Assembly: GCA_963169165.1 (NCBI GenBank)
Contig: CAUJFL010000013.1
Span: 1-63,825, forward strand
Direction: 5' to 3'
From: Myxococcota bacterium
GTDB lineage: Bacteria; Myxococcota_A; Polyangia; Polyangiales; Polyangiaceae
DNA: 63,825 nt
The notes under the pieces were generated by a model, which saw only the letters and a program-made list of their open reading frames with translations, was not told where the DNA came from and made no database searches. Shown here one piece after another: positions 26,183 through 36,196 of this stretch (positions within the stretch are counted from its first letter, which is position 1; each line of letters begins with the position of its first letter). A program made the position numbers and the translations under genes.

Positions 26183-27431
26183 GGGGGCTCGACGGGATCG
26201 GGGCCTTCTTGGGGGATACGAGGCGGGGCGGGGCAACCGGCGCTGACGACACCGCGGGCGCGGGTGACGCCGCGGGCGCGGGTGACGCCACGGGCGCGGG
26301 CGGCTCGGTCGACGGCAGGTGGTCGACCGGAGCCTGAGATCGTCTGGTCAGCATCGCCCCACCGAGCAGCGCGGCGACGAGGACCGCTGCGCCGACCAGG
26401 AGCGACGCGCGCCTGGGTGCTTGCGCGGCGACCGGCGCGTGCCACTCGGCGACGGTGCCGACACCCGAGCCCGTCGACGCGGCGGTCGACGGCGCCGCGA
26501 GCGTGCGGTCGAGCGCCGCGGGCCCGCCCGCGAGGCGACAGATGCGGTCGATCGACAGCAGCGCGGACGGCGGCGCGATCGGTCGCAGCGCGTCGGCGAG
26601 CGCCGCGACCGACTCGAACCTGTTCGACGCGTCCTTCTCGAGGCAGCGCGCGATGACGGCGTCCAGCACCTCGCTCGCGCCTGGATCGAGCTCGCGCAAG
26701 CGACGCGGAGGATCAGCCACGATCGCGGCCATCATCGCGGACAGGGTCTCGGCCGAGAACGGGTGACGCCCCGCGACGAGCTCCATCAAGATGACGCCGA
26801 GCGACCAGATGTCGGTGCGCTGATCGACGCGCTTGGCCGAGCGCACCTGCTCGGGCGACATGTACGCGGGGGAGCCGAGCGTCGTCTGCGTCGACGTCAG
26901 CTCGATCTGCCCCTCGGACGGCGCCTGCTTCGAGATGCCGAAGTCGAGGACCTTCACCAGCGCCGACCCGTCGGCGCGTCGCGTGAGGAAGAGGTTCGCC
27001 GGCTTGAGATCGCGGTGAACGATGCCCATCGCGTGCGCCTCGGCGATCGCCTCGCAGGCCTGCAACACGTACTCTATCGCGGTCGCCTGCGGCAGCGGCC
27101 CGCCGACCTCGACGAGCTGCGCGAGATCGCGGCCGACCAGGTGTTCCATCACCATGTACGGCGCGCCGGACTCGAGCGTCCCGACGTCGAGCACGCGCGC
27201 GACGTGCTCGCTCTTCACCTTCACCGCGGCCTGCGCCTCGCGGAGGAAGCGCGCCACGATGTCGGGGCGGAGCGACGAGTCGAGCAAGAACTTGATCGCG
27301 ACGCGATCTCCGAGCTGCGCGTGCAACGCCGCGACGACCACGCCCATGCCGCCCTGCCCGAGCACCCGCTCGACCTCGTATTTTCCGGCGAGTACGTCGC
27401 CGGGCCGGACGGGCGCCTGAGCCTCCACCAC
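26160..27431 (-). CDS. Transmembrane Ser/Thr protein kinase (PknB type)
   Basis: 423 aa; two tandem GTG codons open the gene. The kinase domain is intact: GQGGMGVVVAALH, the ATP lysine in RVAIKFLLDSS, IVHRDLKPANLFL, VKVLDFGISK, and LGSPAYMSPEQVRS. A single TM (LLVGAAVLVAALLGGAML) lies near residue 345, followed by a short Pro/Ala-rich tail of about 60 aa outside, with no PASTA or other sensor domain. The stop lies inside the TPR/PEGA gene, which probably forms an operon with it. Substrates unknown. Confidence 0.93.
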   Translation of the reverse strand: MVEAQAPVRPGDVLAGKYEVERVLGQGGMGVVVAALHAQLGDRVAIKFLLDSSLRPDIVARFLREAQAAVKVKSEHVARVLDVGTLESGAPYMVMEHLVGRDLAQLVEVGGPLPQATAIEYVLQACEAIAEAHAMGIVHRDLKPANLFLTRRADGSALVKVLDFGISKQAPSEGQIELTSTQTTLGSPAYMSPEQVRSAKRVDQRTDIWSLGVILMELVAGRHPFSAETLSAMMAAIVADPPRRLRELDPGASEVLDAVIARCLEKDASNRFESVAALADALRPIAPPSALLSIDRICRLAGGPAALDRTLAAPSTAASTGSGVGTVAEWHAPVAAQAPRRASLLVGAAVLVAALLGGAMLTRRSQAPVDHLPSTEPPAPVASPAPAASPAPAVSSAPVAPPRLVSPKKAPIPSSPHVDDRNW

Positions 27432-27479
27432 GAGCTCACGCTATGAGAGTCGCCGCACGCGGGCAACCCTGGGCTCACC

Positions 27480-30104
27480 TCAGACCACGAAGTCGCGCAC
27501 GCGGGCCTCGATCGCCGTCACCGTCTCGGCGCTCGCGAAGGTCGGCGCGAGCGCGAGCTTGCCGTCCTCGCGCGCGAGGTACTGGAGATCGACGAGCGCC
27601 TCGAACGCAGTCTCGAACATCGGGCGGGCGATCGCCTCGCGACGCCCGATCTCGCCCGAGAGGAACATGCGATCGCCGGTGACGAGCGCGCGCTTCACGA
27701 GCTCCTTCGCGGGGGCCGGGCCCTTCAACAGGGTCGCGGCGGTGCGCGCGGCGACGCGGTAACCCTCGACGAACGGCCGCAGCACCTCGGCGTAGAGGCG
27801 CACCCAGCCCTGACCCGACTCGCCGTCGTGGCCGACCCCGAAGCCGAAGGTGTCGTCCGCGTCGCGCACGAGCTCGCCGTCGCGCTCCATCTCCGAGATC
27901 GTCTCGAGGAAGATCGCGTCGAAGCTCGCGTCGGCGCGGAACATCAGCTCGTACTTGAACAATCTTGACAAGAGGCGCACGCGCTCGCGCACGACGTCGA
28001 CCGTCGGCGCGGCCTCGGCCTGCATCGAGAGCGCGGTCGACACGAGCGCGCGGCTCGCGAACAGGTGCAGGATGATGTTCTTGGCGAGGCTGAGCGTCAG
28101 GCGCTTCTCGTCGGGGACCGCGTAGACGACGTCGTCGCCGGTGTAGATGGCCGCGCGCCGCTTCGCGTCGCCCGCGAGCGCCTGGCCGGGGACGTGCGCG
28201 ACGACGAGCTCGCCCTTGACGAAGAGCTGCGCGGCGTCGCGGATCGCGTCGGGCCTCAGCGCGCCCGACGACGTGACCAGCGATCGCGCCATCCGCGCGC
28301 CGCGCGCCGACAGCGACGCGACGAGCCGGCGCGACGCCTCGACGAGCTCGAGGTGCGGCACGCCGCGACGCCGCCCGTCGAGCAGCACCGTCGCGACGAC
28401 CGCGCCGGGCGTCACCGAGGTCACGCGGTTGATCTCGTTCATCGCCTGGTGCGCGAGGCGCGACACGACGCCCCGGCGCTGCGCGGGCGACAGCGCCTTG
28501 TCGGCCGGGTAGCCGAGCTCGGCGCGCAGACGCGGGAGCGACAGCTCGCGCCCGAACTGCACGTTGACCCGCCCGTAGAAGCCCGAGAGCACGCTCGCGC
28601 CGCGGAGCATCGCGCCCGCGTCCTCCTTGCGCTTCTCGCCGCCCTGCATCTCGCGGACGTAGGATTTCTCTTCGACGATGCGGTCGTAGCCGATCGAGAC
28701 CGGGATGAACGTGACCTCGCGCTCGGACAGCGACAGCGCGGCGTCGACCACCATGCTGAGCAGCCCGAGCTTGGGCGGCAGGAGCTTGCCGGTGCGCGAG
28801 CGCCCGCCCTCGAGGAAGAACTCGATCGCGTAGCCGTCCTTCACGATGCGCCGCAGGTACGCGTCGACGACCGCGATGTAGAGCCTGTCGCCCTTGAACG
28901 ATCTCCGTATGAAGAACGCGCCGCCGCGACGGAAGATCGGCCCCATCGGGAAGAACCCGAGGTTGTCCCCGGCCGCGATGAGCGGCAGCTGCAGGTGCGC
29001 CGCGTTGAGCACGTAGGAGAGCAGCAGGTAGTCGACGTGGCTCTTGTGGCTCGGCAGGAACACGATCGTGCCGCGCTTGCCTGCCTTGCGGACGCGCTCG
29101 AGCCCCTCGTCGTCGACCTCGACCCCGGCGTAGATGCGGCTGACGACCTGGTGCAGCGCGAGCTCGAACGCCTTGTGCACCTCGAGCGTCGGGCGCGCCT
29201 CGAGCTCGCGCAGCATGCCGTACGCCTTCAGCGTCAGCAGCCGCCGCTCGTTGCGGCCCTCGCCGGCGAGGTCCTTGATGAGCGCCTGGAGCTTGGGGCT
29301 GCGCAGGATCTCGTCGCGCATGCGATCGGGGTTCTTCTTCGCGGGGCCGAGGATCGCGCGCCGCTCGCGCTCGAGGCGCATCAGCACGGTGTAGGTGACC
29401 CGGCGCACGAGCGCCTTCTCGCCCGCGGCGTCGCCGTCGCGCACGATCTCGGCCAGGTCGACGATCTCGCCCGCGCGCAGATCGGCGCCGCGGTAGTTGG
29501 AGAGGAACTGCAGGATCGTGCGCACCGTGCCGGGCCACTCGCGCGCGCCGAACACCGGGTCGAACAGCTCGCCGCCCTGGGTGTCGGGGCGCTTCGACCA
29601 CACGAACACCTGCGGCACGAGCAGGATGGGCCGGCCGCGTCGGCGCTGCAGCTCGAACAGCGCGGAGAGCGCCTCGTCGCCCTCGGCGAGGCCACGCGCG
29701 CGCCCCTTCGGTTGATCGAGCAGCCCAGGAGGTCGCTTCAGGAAGAGCAGCGCGCTCTGCCCCGACGACAGCGCCTCGTCGAGCCGGGCCTCGATCGGCA
29801 GCCGACGCTTGGCCCCGAACAGCCCGCGAAACGCCTTGCCGGTGGGCTGCACGAGGAGATCGGCGAGATCGTCGGTGAAGCCGACGGCGGGCAGCGCGTA
29901 GCGCTTCGTGAGGTGATCGAGCGCGAGATAGTCGACGACGGACTGGTGGCGCAGGACGTAGACGACGTCGCCGCGCGCCGCCGCGGCGCGCACCGTCGAG
30001 GCCCACGTCTCGTCGACCTTGAGGTGGTGAAAGAACCGGCGTGAGAGCCACGCGACCAGCGCGTTGTCGCCCCCGGGCGGGGGCGCGGACGACGTGGTTG
30101 GCAT
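27480..30104 (-). CDS. plsB: Glycerol-3-phosphate acyltransferase, PlsB type
   Basis: 874 aa, slightly longer than enterobacterial PlsB (about 807). The acyltransferase block is clear: FLPSHKSHVDYLLLSY is motif I (HxxxxD), GDNLGFFPMGPIFRRGGAFF motif II, and AIEFFLEGGRSRTGKLLPP motif III. It transfers an acyl chain to sn-1 of glycerol-3-phosphate, the first step of phospholipid synthesis, at the inner membrane. An upstream stretch (YVLRHQSVVDYLALDHLTK) also resembles motif I, as in the PlsB N-terminal domain. It starts 2 bp after the stop of the chemoreceptor gene, an odd operon partner. Confidence 0.92.
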   Translation of the reverse strand: MPTTSSAPPPGGDNALVAWLSRRFFHHLKVDETWASTVRAAAARGDVVYVLRHQSVVDYLALDHLTKRYALPAVGFTDDLADLLVQPTGKAFRGLFGAKRRLPIEARLDEALSSGQSALLFLKRPPGLLDQPKGRARGLAEGDEALSALFELQRRRGRPILLVPQVFVWSKRPDTQGGELFDPVFGAREWPGTVRTILQFLSNYRGADLRAGEIVDLAEIVRDGDAAGEKALVRRVTYTVLMRLERERRAILGPAKKNPDRMRDEILRSPKLQALIKDLAGEGRNERRLLTLKAYGMLRELEARPTLEVHKAFELALHQVVSRIYAGVEVDDEGLERVRKAGKRGTIVFLPSHKSHVDYLLLSYVLNAAHLQLPLIAAGDNLGFFPMGPIFRRGGAFFIRRSFKGDRLYIAVVDAYLRRIVKDGYAIEFFLEGGRSRTGKLLPPKLGLLSMVVDAALSLSEREVTFIPVSIGYDRIVEEKSYVREMQGGEKRKEDAGAMLRGASVLSGFYGRVNVQFGRELSLPRLRAELGYPADKALSPAQRRGVVSRLAHQAMNEINRVTSVTPGAVVATVLLDGRRRGVPHLELVEASRRLVASLSARGARMARSLVTSSGALRPDAIRDAAQLFVKGELVVAHVPGQALAGDAKRRAAIYTGDDVVYAVPDEKRLTLSLAKNIILHLFASRALVSTALSMQAEAAPTVDVVRERVRLLSRLFKYELMFRADASFDAIFLETISEMERDGELVRDADDTFGFGVGHDGESGQGWVRLYAEVLRPFVEGYRVAARTAATLLKGPAPAKELVKRALVTGDRMFLSGEIGRREAIARPMFETAFEALVDLQYLAREDGKLALAPTFASAETVTAIEARVRDFVV

Positions 30105-30106
30105 CG

Positions 30107-31720
30107 TCAGCTCTCGCGCAGATCGCGCACCTTGTGGAGCATGTCGGAGAGCTTCGCGACGCTGGCGAGCTCCTCGCGGACGGCGCTCTCGATGCGCGTC
30201 GTGGCGCCGAGGATCTGCTCGTTGCCGCGCGCCTGCACGCGCTGCGCCTGGGACAGCTGGTTGACCATGCTCGCGATGCTCTCGATCGACTGGGAGATCT
30301 GCTTGCCGCCTCGCGCCTGCTCGTGGCTCGAGCGCTCGACGTGCTGGGTGATCCCGCGCATCTTCTCGGCGCTCTTCATGATGAGCTCCGAGCCGCGGGC
30401 CTGCTGGCTGGTCGCCGCGGCGATCTGCTGGACGGTCTCCGCGATGCGGCCGATGGCGTCGGTGACCTGCTTCGAGCCCTTGGCCTGCTCGACGGTGGCG
30501 CGGGCGATCGCGCGGACCATGTTGGTGCTCTTCTGAGACGACTCGAGGATCTTCTTCAGCGCGCGCTCGGCGTCGTTGGACACCTCGACGCCGCGGTCGA
30601 CGTTGTGGCTCGAGCGCTCGACCGCGACGATCGCGTTCTTCGACTCGCTCTGGATGGTCTTGACGAGATCGGCGATCTCCTTGGTCGACCCGCCGGCGCG
30701 CTCGGCGAGATCCTTGATCTCGTCGGCGACGACCGCGAAGCCCTTGCCGTGCTCGCCCGACTGCGCGGCGAGGATGGCGGCGTTGAGCGCGAGCAGGTTG
30801 GTCTGCTCGGCGACCTCGTCGATGACGCCGACGATCTGGCCGATCGCCTCGATGCGCGAGCCGAGGCTCGCGATGACCATGACGGCCTCCTGGCTCGACT
30901 CCTTGATGCGGTAGATTTCGCCGATCGTCTTCAGGATCGCCTCGGCGCCCTTCTCGGCGTCGCTCGCGACCTCCTCGGAGAGGCGCGCGGTCTCGTTGGC
31001 GTTGGACTGGACCTGATCGATCGAGACGTCCATCTCGTTCATCGACGAGCTGGTCTCCTCGGCCGTCAGCGACAGGGCCTCGACGTTCTTCGCGACCTCC
31101 TTGATCGAGTAGGCCATCTCCTCGATCGACGCGACGGTCTCGCGGACGCTCTCGGCGAGCTCGGCGGTGTTCTCGCTGACCTCGTCGTTGGTCGCGGTGA
31201 TCTCGAGGATGCTCGACGACGACTCCTCGGCGCTCGCGGCGAGCGAGTCGACGTGCTTCGAGACGTCGACGACACCAGAGGACACCTCATGCACGGCGCG
31301 CATGGCCTGGTCGGCGGCGTTCGCCTGCGCGCGCGCGAGCTCTCCGAGGTGCGCGAGCTCGGCGTCGAGGCCCCGCGCGACCTGCTCGATGCCGGCGTCG
31401 AGTGACTTTCCCTCGGTGAGCAGGCGCTTCTGCTGGTCGGCGACGTCGCCGAGCGCGGCGAACAGGGCGACGACTTCGGGGCTCGGCGCGGGCGGCAGCG
31501 GCGGGCGCTCGCCCCTCCCCGCCGCGCGCACCGCCTCGACGACGGGGGTGAGATCGGCGCCGCCGGTGCCAGAGAGACCGTACAGCAGCGCGACGAGCGC
31601 GCCCGCGGCGACGCCGAGCACGGCCTTCGTGGCGTCTGCGGGCCCGAACACCACGCCGACCGCGGCGAGCGCGAGCACGAGTCCGAACGCGACGAGCTGC
31701 CGCTGCGAGAGGCGGATCAT
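30107..31720 (-). CDS. Methyl-accepting chemotaxis protein without a periplasmic sensor
   Basis: 537 aa. Two close N-terminal hydrophobic segments ([18 protein letters not shown] and [17 protein letters not shown]) form a hairpin with almost no periplasmic loop, so there is no classic ligand domain. No HAMP is evident. The rest is one long coiled-coil with the MCP tip: [20 protein letters not shown] then [15 protein letters not shown]; the usual EAARAGE reads LAAQSGE here. It would signal to CheA-type kinases from a cytoplasmic or membrane cue. It lies 2 bp upstream of plsB on the same strand; no che genes are in the window. Confidence 0.9.
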   Translation of the reverse strand: MIRLSQRQLVAFGLVLALAAVGVVFGPADATKAVLGVAAGALVALLYGLSGTGGADLTPVVEAVRAAGRGERPPLPPAPSPEVVALFAALGDVADQQKRLLTEGKSLDAGIEQVARGLDAELAHLGELARAQANAADQAMRAVHEVSSGVVDVSKHVDSLAASAEESSSSILEITATNDEVSENTAELAESVRETVASIEEMAYSIKEVAKNVEALSLTAEETSSSMNEMDVSIDQVQSNANETARLSEEVASDAEKGAEAILKTIGEIYRIKESSQEAVMVIASLGSRIEAIGQIVGVIDEVAEQTNLLALNAAILAAQSGEHGKGFAVVADEIKDLAERAGGSTKEIADLVKTIQSESKNAIVAVERSSHNVDRGVEVSNDAERALKKILESSQKSTNMVRAIARATVEQAKGSKQVTDAIGRIAETVQQIAAATSQQARGSELIMKSAEKMRGITQHVERSSHEQARGGKQISQSIESIASMVNQLSQAQRVQARGNEQILGATTRIESAVREELASVAKLSDMLHKVRDLRES

Positions 31721-31763
31721 GGGCGCCGAAGGCTATCACCGAGTCGCGCTGCGCGGCGCAACC

Positions 31764-32918
31764 TCAGAGCGGGCAGGCCACGTCCTCGTTGACCCAGAGC
31801 CCCGCGCCGCCGCACACCTTCCTCGCGCCGGTGCTCGAGCACGACACGCCGTAGCTGCACGCCAGGCCCTCGGGCTGGCACGGCTGCCCGGCGTTGGGCG
31901 CCGCGGGAGGGCACGGCGCGACGGGCGGCGACGCGCAGCCCCAGCGCGCGTTCGCCGAGCAGGGCCCGCCCAGGCACGAACCACACAAGCACGACGCGCC
32001 GCCGCCCATGTCACAAACCTGACCTTCGAGCTTGGGGTCGCACAGGCTGCCGCTGGCCGCGACGCTCGACGGGCAGCCGTCCTGTCCCGCGGGGTGCGTC
32101 GGCTGGCACTTGGGCGTCAGGACCTGCCACCCGCCGGGGCTGCACGTCGCGCGCGTGCGGCACGAGGCTACGACCGAGTCGCCGTACTCGCACGAGAGGC
32201 CCGGCTTGGGGCACGGCGCGCCGCCGCTCGGCGCGCTCGTGGGGCACGGGCCGCCGCCCAGCAGGGCCACGACCTCGCAGTGCTTGCTGGCGCCGCACAC
32301 CGCGGCGAACTTCGGCGCGGGCTCGGGGCAGGCGCAGTCCTCGCCGCCGCCCGCGCAAGCGTTGGCAGAGTACTCGGCGAGCCCCGCCTTCGACACGGCG
32401 GTGTAGGCCGATTTCTGATCGGAGGCCTGACAGCCGCAGCAGCCGCTGCGCACCACGCAATCGCCGTCGACGTCGCACGCGCTCATCGAGTCCTTGGAGA
32501 CCTCGATGGCCCGGCAGGCGTCGCCGCGGCAGACAGCGAGGAGATCCTTGCTGGTCTCGGCGAAGCACGCGGGACACCCGACGCCGCCGGGGCACACCTC
32601 GGCCGAGTGCTCAGTGAACTTTGTTATATTGACACCGTCCATGTCGCCCGGGGTCGGCGCGCCGCACGAGCCGCAGCACGACGCGGGGGCGACGGCGCAC
32701 TGACCGGGCGCCGTGCAGGCCGCCCACGACGCGGGCGCACCAGCTTGCGCGCTTCCTGCCTGGCCGCCTCCCGCTTGGCCGTTGCCCGCCTGACCCTGCC
32801 CGGCCTGTCCGGCGCGTCCGCCTTGCCCGGTGGAGCCGACATCGGAGGTGGTGGCGCCGCCGCACGCGGCGAGCGCGGCGGCGGCGAGGCAAGCGGAGAG
32901 CGCGCGGGCGAAGACCAT
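31764..32918 (-). CDS. Cys-rich lipoprotein with Gly/Ala/Gln linker
   Basis: 384 aa from ATG 32918. Signal MVFARALSACLAAAALAAC with lipobox ALAACG. The linker GQGGRAGQAGQGQAGNGQAG is followed by about 320 residues with more than 35 Cys arranged as short knots (ASCCGSCGAP, VRSGCCGCQAS, GASCLCGSCLGGPC). These would need oxidative folding outside the inner membrane. The latter half repeats C-P-x-P-G-L-x-C-x-Y-G modules. Such proteins are plentiful in Polyangiales; function unknown. Confidence 0.85.
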   Translation of the reverse strand: MVFARALSACLAAAALAACGGATTSDVGSTGQGGRAGQAGQGQAGNGQAGGGQAGSAQAGAPASWAACTAPGQCAVAPASCCGSCGAPTPGDMDGVNITKFTEHSAEVCPGGVGCPACFAETSKDLLAVCRGDACRAIEVSKDSMSACDVDGDCVVRSGCCGCQASDQKSAYTAVSKAGLAEYSANACAGGGEDCACPEPAPKFAAVCGASKHCEVVALLGGGPCPTSAPSGGAPCPKPGLSCEYGDSVVASCRTRATCSPGGWQVLTPKCQPTHPAGQDGCPSSVAASGSLCDPKLEGQVCDMGGGASCLCGSCLGGPCSANARWGCASPPVAPCPPAAPNAGQPCQPEGLACSYGVSCSSTGARKVCGGAGLWVNEDVACPL

Positions 32919-32974
32919 GGTGGCCGGAGCGTAGCGCGACGGCGCCGCGCGCGCGTGACCGAGATCAGGCGGCG

Positions 32975-34120
32975 TCACTCTCCCCGGAGCGTCACCGTCG
33001 TCAGCGGCCCGGACGCCGCGAGGGCCTCCCTTGCGGCCGCGTCGTCGCGCAGGAACGCCTCGAAGAACGCGACGACCCACCGCGCGCCCTCGCTCCTGCC
33101 CGCGTCGGCGGGCAAGTAGTCGAACGGCGCGAACGGGGACACCTGCCGCTTGGCGCTGCCGCACCCGGGCGCGAACGCGGGCACGAGGCCGGGCACGTCG
33201 GAGAACGACCAGTGACCGGCGTCGGCGACCTCTCCGAGCCACGACGGGATCGGCGCGCGGGCGGCCTGGTCGCGCATCTGCTGGTTGCCAAATTCGTTGA
33301 TCGAGTGATCCTCGCGCGCGACCAGGAAGCCTGTTGGCACCTTCAGCTGATCGACCTTGGCGGGGCCGATGAGTTCCATCGGCGCGGCGAGGGCGAGCGC
33401 CGCCTTGACACGAGGATCCTCGAAGGCGACGAGGCCGGTCGTCAGGGCTCCGTAGCTGTGCCCGAGGATGCCAACTCGGGCGGCGTCGAGCGACGCCGGC
33501 GCGACGCCGGGGATGCCGGGCCCGCCGAGCGCGACGTCGAGCGCCTTCTCGATGTCGCCCGCGCGGAGCTTCAGGAACGCCTCGTCGATCGGCGCGTTGG
33601 TCTTGGCCTCGGCCTCGACCAGCGTGTTTCCCTGGTGATCGGGCGCGACCACGACGAAGCCTCTCGCGGCGAGCGCCTCGAGCAGCGCCGACGACGAGGT
33701 CGCGAAGCAGCCCGTGCAGTGCGAGAACGCGACGACCGGGTAGGCGCCGCCCTGCGCGAGCGGGGCGCCCTCGGCGACGGCGGCGCGGGCCCGCACGCAC
33801 CTGGCGTCGGCCGCGGGCCATTTGGCAACGAGCAAGTCATGGAGCGCGCCGGGCGGCTGTAGGTCGGCGGGCGCGACGCCGGCGTCGGCCTGGGGCTTGG
33901 CGGAGGGCGCGGCGGGGTAGTAGGCGTGGACGGTGAGCGTCCGCCCGCGCGCGGCGTCGTCGATCGAGAAGGATGCGTGGCCGACGGGGAAGCGCGGGGC
34001 CGGGTCGAAGGCCGCCGGTGGAGCGGCCCCGGGCGGCGGCGTGGTCGCGTCGTCGCCGCCGCAGCCGGTGAGCGGGAGCGTCGCGAGAGAGAGCGTCAAG
34101 GCGAGGGGGAGGGCGCGCAT
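32975..34120 (-). CDS. Alpha/beta-hydrolase lipoprotein (PAF-acetylhydrolase/dienelactone-hydrolase-like)
   Basis: 381 aa from ATG 34120 (MRALPLALTLSLATLPLTGC), lipobox LPLTGC. The hydrolase core shows the strand YPVVAFSHCTGCF, FVVVAPDHQGNT, and the nucleophile elbow VGILGHSYGALTT (GxSxG). The acid and His are probably in LVAREDHSINEFG and VADAGHWSFSD. This matches secreted esterases of the PAF-AH/chlorophyllase type. Substrate unknown. It stands alone; a short mobile-repeat end lies 12 bp upstream of its start. Confidence 0.87.
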   Translation of the reverse strand: MRALPLALTLSLATLPLTGCGGDDATTPPPGAAPPAAFDPAPRFPVGHASFSIDDAARGRTLTVHAYYPAAPSAKPQADAGVAPADLQPPGALHDLLVAKWPAADARCVRARAAVAEGAPLAQGGAYPVVAFSHCTGCFATSSSALLEALAARGFVVVAPDHQGNTLVEAEAKTNAPIDEAFLKLRAGDIEKALDVALGGPGIPGVAPASLDAARVGILGHSYGALTTGLVAFEDPRVKAALALAAPMELIGPAKVDQLKVPTGFLVAREDHSINEFGNQQMRDQAARAPIPSWLGEVADAGHWSFSDVPGLVPAFAPGCGSAKRQVSPFAPFDYLPADAGRSEGARWVVAFFEAFLRDDAAAREALAASGPLTTVTLRGE

Positions 34121-34131
34121 CGTCGAGGACG

Positions 34132-34175
34132 CTAGTACTGGGCGCGGCAAGTTCGTAGGGGTTCGTGGCGAGCGC
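34132..34175. repeat. Truncated copy of the CTAG-ended repeat
   Basis: ctagtactgggcgcggcaag followed by ttcgtaggggttcgtggcga matches the outer end of the longer repeats at 45943-46075 (same orientation) and 49225-49354 (opposite). Only about 40 bp are recognisable. It lies 12 bp upstream of the hydrolase start, in its promoter region. Confidence 0.6.
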
Positions 34176-34268
34176 CGAGCTCGCGCGTTGGCGACCGTTG
34201 GTCGGACGGGGTGCGCCGTGAACAGTGTTCGTCCGAGCTCGGGCTCCTCTCACGTGTCCGCGAGGGGC

Positions 34269-34745
34269 CTACCCGCCGTGGCGCCGGTGCGCGCGCTGCA
34301 GCGCGGTCGTGTCGACGCGCAGCGCGAACACCAGCGTGAACAGCCTCCGCCAGACGGCGTGGTCGAGCTCCACTGGCTCGCACAGCGCGCGGAGCGTCCG
34401 CGCGGCGTCGTCGTGCGCGAGCTTCTTCGCCATGTCGAGCGCCTCGAGGCGCTGTCCGCCCGAGTCCTCGTCGAGCGACGCGAGGCGCTGACAGATCGAG
34501 CCGTACTCCTCGAGGTGGCGCGCGAGATCGTGGTCGGGCGTCGACGTCCGCGCGATCGCCGCGCCGGCGCGGAGCCAGACGAGCAGCAGCCCCCCCGGGT
34601 CGACGTCGACGAACAGCGACAGCGCCGCCTCGTCGGCGGGCTCGGCGTCCTCGACGAGCGCGTGTACGGCGAGCCGCCAGTCCTCGATGCGCGGCGGGCT
34701 CGCCGCGGCCAGCAGCGAGGGGTGGAGATCGATCCTGGCTATCAC
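34269..34745 (-). CDS. Protein of unknown function, translationally coupled to P450
   Basis: 158 aa from GTG 34745 (VIARIDLHPSLLAAA). The GTG overlaps the P450 stop as GTGA, so it is almost certainly co-translated. The sequence is helical and acidic, with no Cys cluster, signal peptide or membrane segment. Motif-like segments are RIEDWRLAVHALVEDAEPAD and DDAARTLRALCEPVELDH. It resembles no family I can name. A role as a P450-associated accessory protein is a guess from position. Confidence 0.75.
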   Translation of the reverse strand: MIARIDLHPSLLAAASPPRIEDWRLAVHALVEDAEPADEAALSLFVDVDPGGLLLVWLRAGAAIARTSTPDHDLARHLEEYGSICQRLASLDEDSGGQRLEALDMAKKLAHDDAARTLRALCEPVELDHAVWRRLFTLVFALRVDTTALQRAHRRHGG

Positions 34746-36196
34746 GCGGCCTCCTCTCGCCGCGTCACGCGCGCCCACACCTCGCCCTTGGGCCTCAGCG
34801 TCGCGAAGCGATCCGGCTCGATCACGCGCGACGTCTCGACCTCGACGGTCGCGCGCTTCATCCACGCGGCGAGCACGATCGGGCCCTCGAGCAGCGCGAA
34901 GTGGTTTCCGATGCAGACGCGCGGCCCGACCCCGAACGGGATCCACGCCGATTTGTGGCGAGCGGCCTCGGCCTCGGGCGTGAAGCGATCGGGCTCGAAC
35001 CTGTCTGGCTCAGGGAACAGCTCCTCGCGAAAGTGTAGCGCGTACGGACACGCGAACACGATCGCGCGCGCGGGCAGCGCGACCCCGCCCAGCTCGATCG
35101 GCTCGACGGCGCGCCGGGCGATCATCACGAGCGGCGGGTAGAGGCGCAGGGCCTCCTTGAACACGCGGGTCGTGTAGGCGAGCGAGGACGGCTCGTGCTG
35201 CGCGTCGGGTCGCGCGTCGAACGCGTCGGCCTCGGCCTGCACGCGCGCGCGCGCCGCCGGGTGCCTCGCGAGCAGATAGAAGGCCCACGTCAGCGCGGTG
35301 GCGGTCGTCTCGTGTCCGGCGACGAACAGCGTCTTGGCCTCGTCGCGCGTCTGCCGATCGCTCATGCCGGCGCCCGAGCCGTCTGGATCCTTCGCGCCGA
35401 GCAGCTTGGTCAGCAGATCGCCGCGCACGAGCCCCTGGGCGCGGCGCGTGTCGATGAAGCGCTGCACGGTGCGGTCGATCGCGGCGATGGCGGCGCGGAA
35501 CCGCGGCGAGCGCGCGCCTGGCAGCAACACCGGCGCGCGCAGGACCTCGTCGCCCCACGCGCCCAGCCTCCGCAGCCGGGGCGAGGCGCCGTCGCGCGCC
35601 GCCTCGGCGAGCTCGACCAGCATGATCTGGAGCGACAGCCACGGCGACGCGAGCGCGTCTCCGGTGAAGCCGAGCGCGGCCGTCAGCGCCTCGCCGAGCG
35701 CGTCGGCCTCGACCGCGGTGTCGGTGCCAAACAGCGTCGAGGCGACCACGCCCATCGTGATGCGGGTCATCTCGCGCGACAGGTCGACGCGCGCACCGTG
35801 CCCCACGCGGTCGAGCGCGCGGTGCGCCTCGAAGCGCATCGCGCGCGTGTACTCGCCGAGCCGCTCGGCGTGAAACAGCGGCGCCATCAGCCGACGCTGA
35901 CGCCGCCACAGCTCGCCCTCGCTGGTGAAGAGCCCCTCGCCGGCGAGATCGCGCAAGAGGATGCGGATCCCCGGCGACTTCTCGAACGATCTGGCGCGCT
36001 CCACCAGGAGCTCGTGGGTCGTCTCGGCGCTGTTGACCACGTAGACCTCGCGGTGAAGGAACCGCGCGCGAACGACCGGCGCGCTCATCCGTGACAGGCC
36101 GCGCAGCGTGCCGAGCCTGTCTTCGTCGAACGCGCGCAGGTGACCGAAGAGGTTGGCGCCGGGCGCGATGGGGAGTTCTTGGGGGAGCGTGGGCAT
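34742..36196 (-). CDS. Cytochrome P450
   Basis: 484 aa from ATG 36196 (MPTLPQELPIAPGANLFGHL); longer starts at 36268 and 36310 exist but extend past the normal P450 N-terminus. The I-helix FVAGHETTATALTWAFYLL has the oxygen-activation threonine, the K-helix has EALRLYPP (ExxR), and the heme loop IPFGVGPRVCIGNHFALLEG carries the axial Cys near residue 428. It is soluble, with no TM anchor, so it is a bacterial class I-type enzyme needing separate redox partners; none are nearby. Substrate unknown. Confidence 0.93.
   Translation of the reverse strand: MPTLPQELPIAPGANLFGHLRAFDEDRLGTLRGLSRMSAPVVRARFLHREVYVVNSAETTHELLVERARSFEKSPGIRILLRDLAGEGLFTSEGELWRRQRRLMAPLFHAERLGEYTRAMRFEAHRALDRVGHGARVDLSREMTRITMGVVASTLFGTDTAVEADALGEALTAALGFTGDALASPWLSLQIMLVELAEAARDGASPRLRRLGAWGDEVLRAPVLLPGARSPRFRAAIAAIDRTVQRFIDTRRAQGLVRGDLLTKLLGAKDPDGSGAGMSDRQTRDEAKTLFVAGHETTATALTWAFYLLARHPAARARVQAEADAFDARPDAQHEPSSLAYTTRVFKEALRLYPPLVMIARRAVEPIELGGVALPARAIVFACPYALHFREELFPEPDRFEPDRFTPEAEAARHKSAWIPFGVGPRVCIGNHFALLEGPIVLAAWMKRATVEVETSRVIEPDRFATLRPKGEVWARVTRREEAA

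Noticed and set aside
27475-30051. 858-aa minus ORF overlapping plsB
   Set aside because: Same strand but different frame from plsB, Arg-rich with no motifs; plsB frame carries all acyltransferase motifs.
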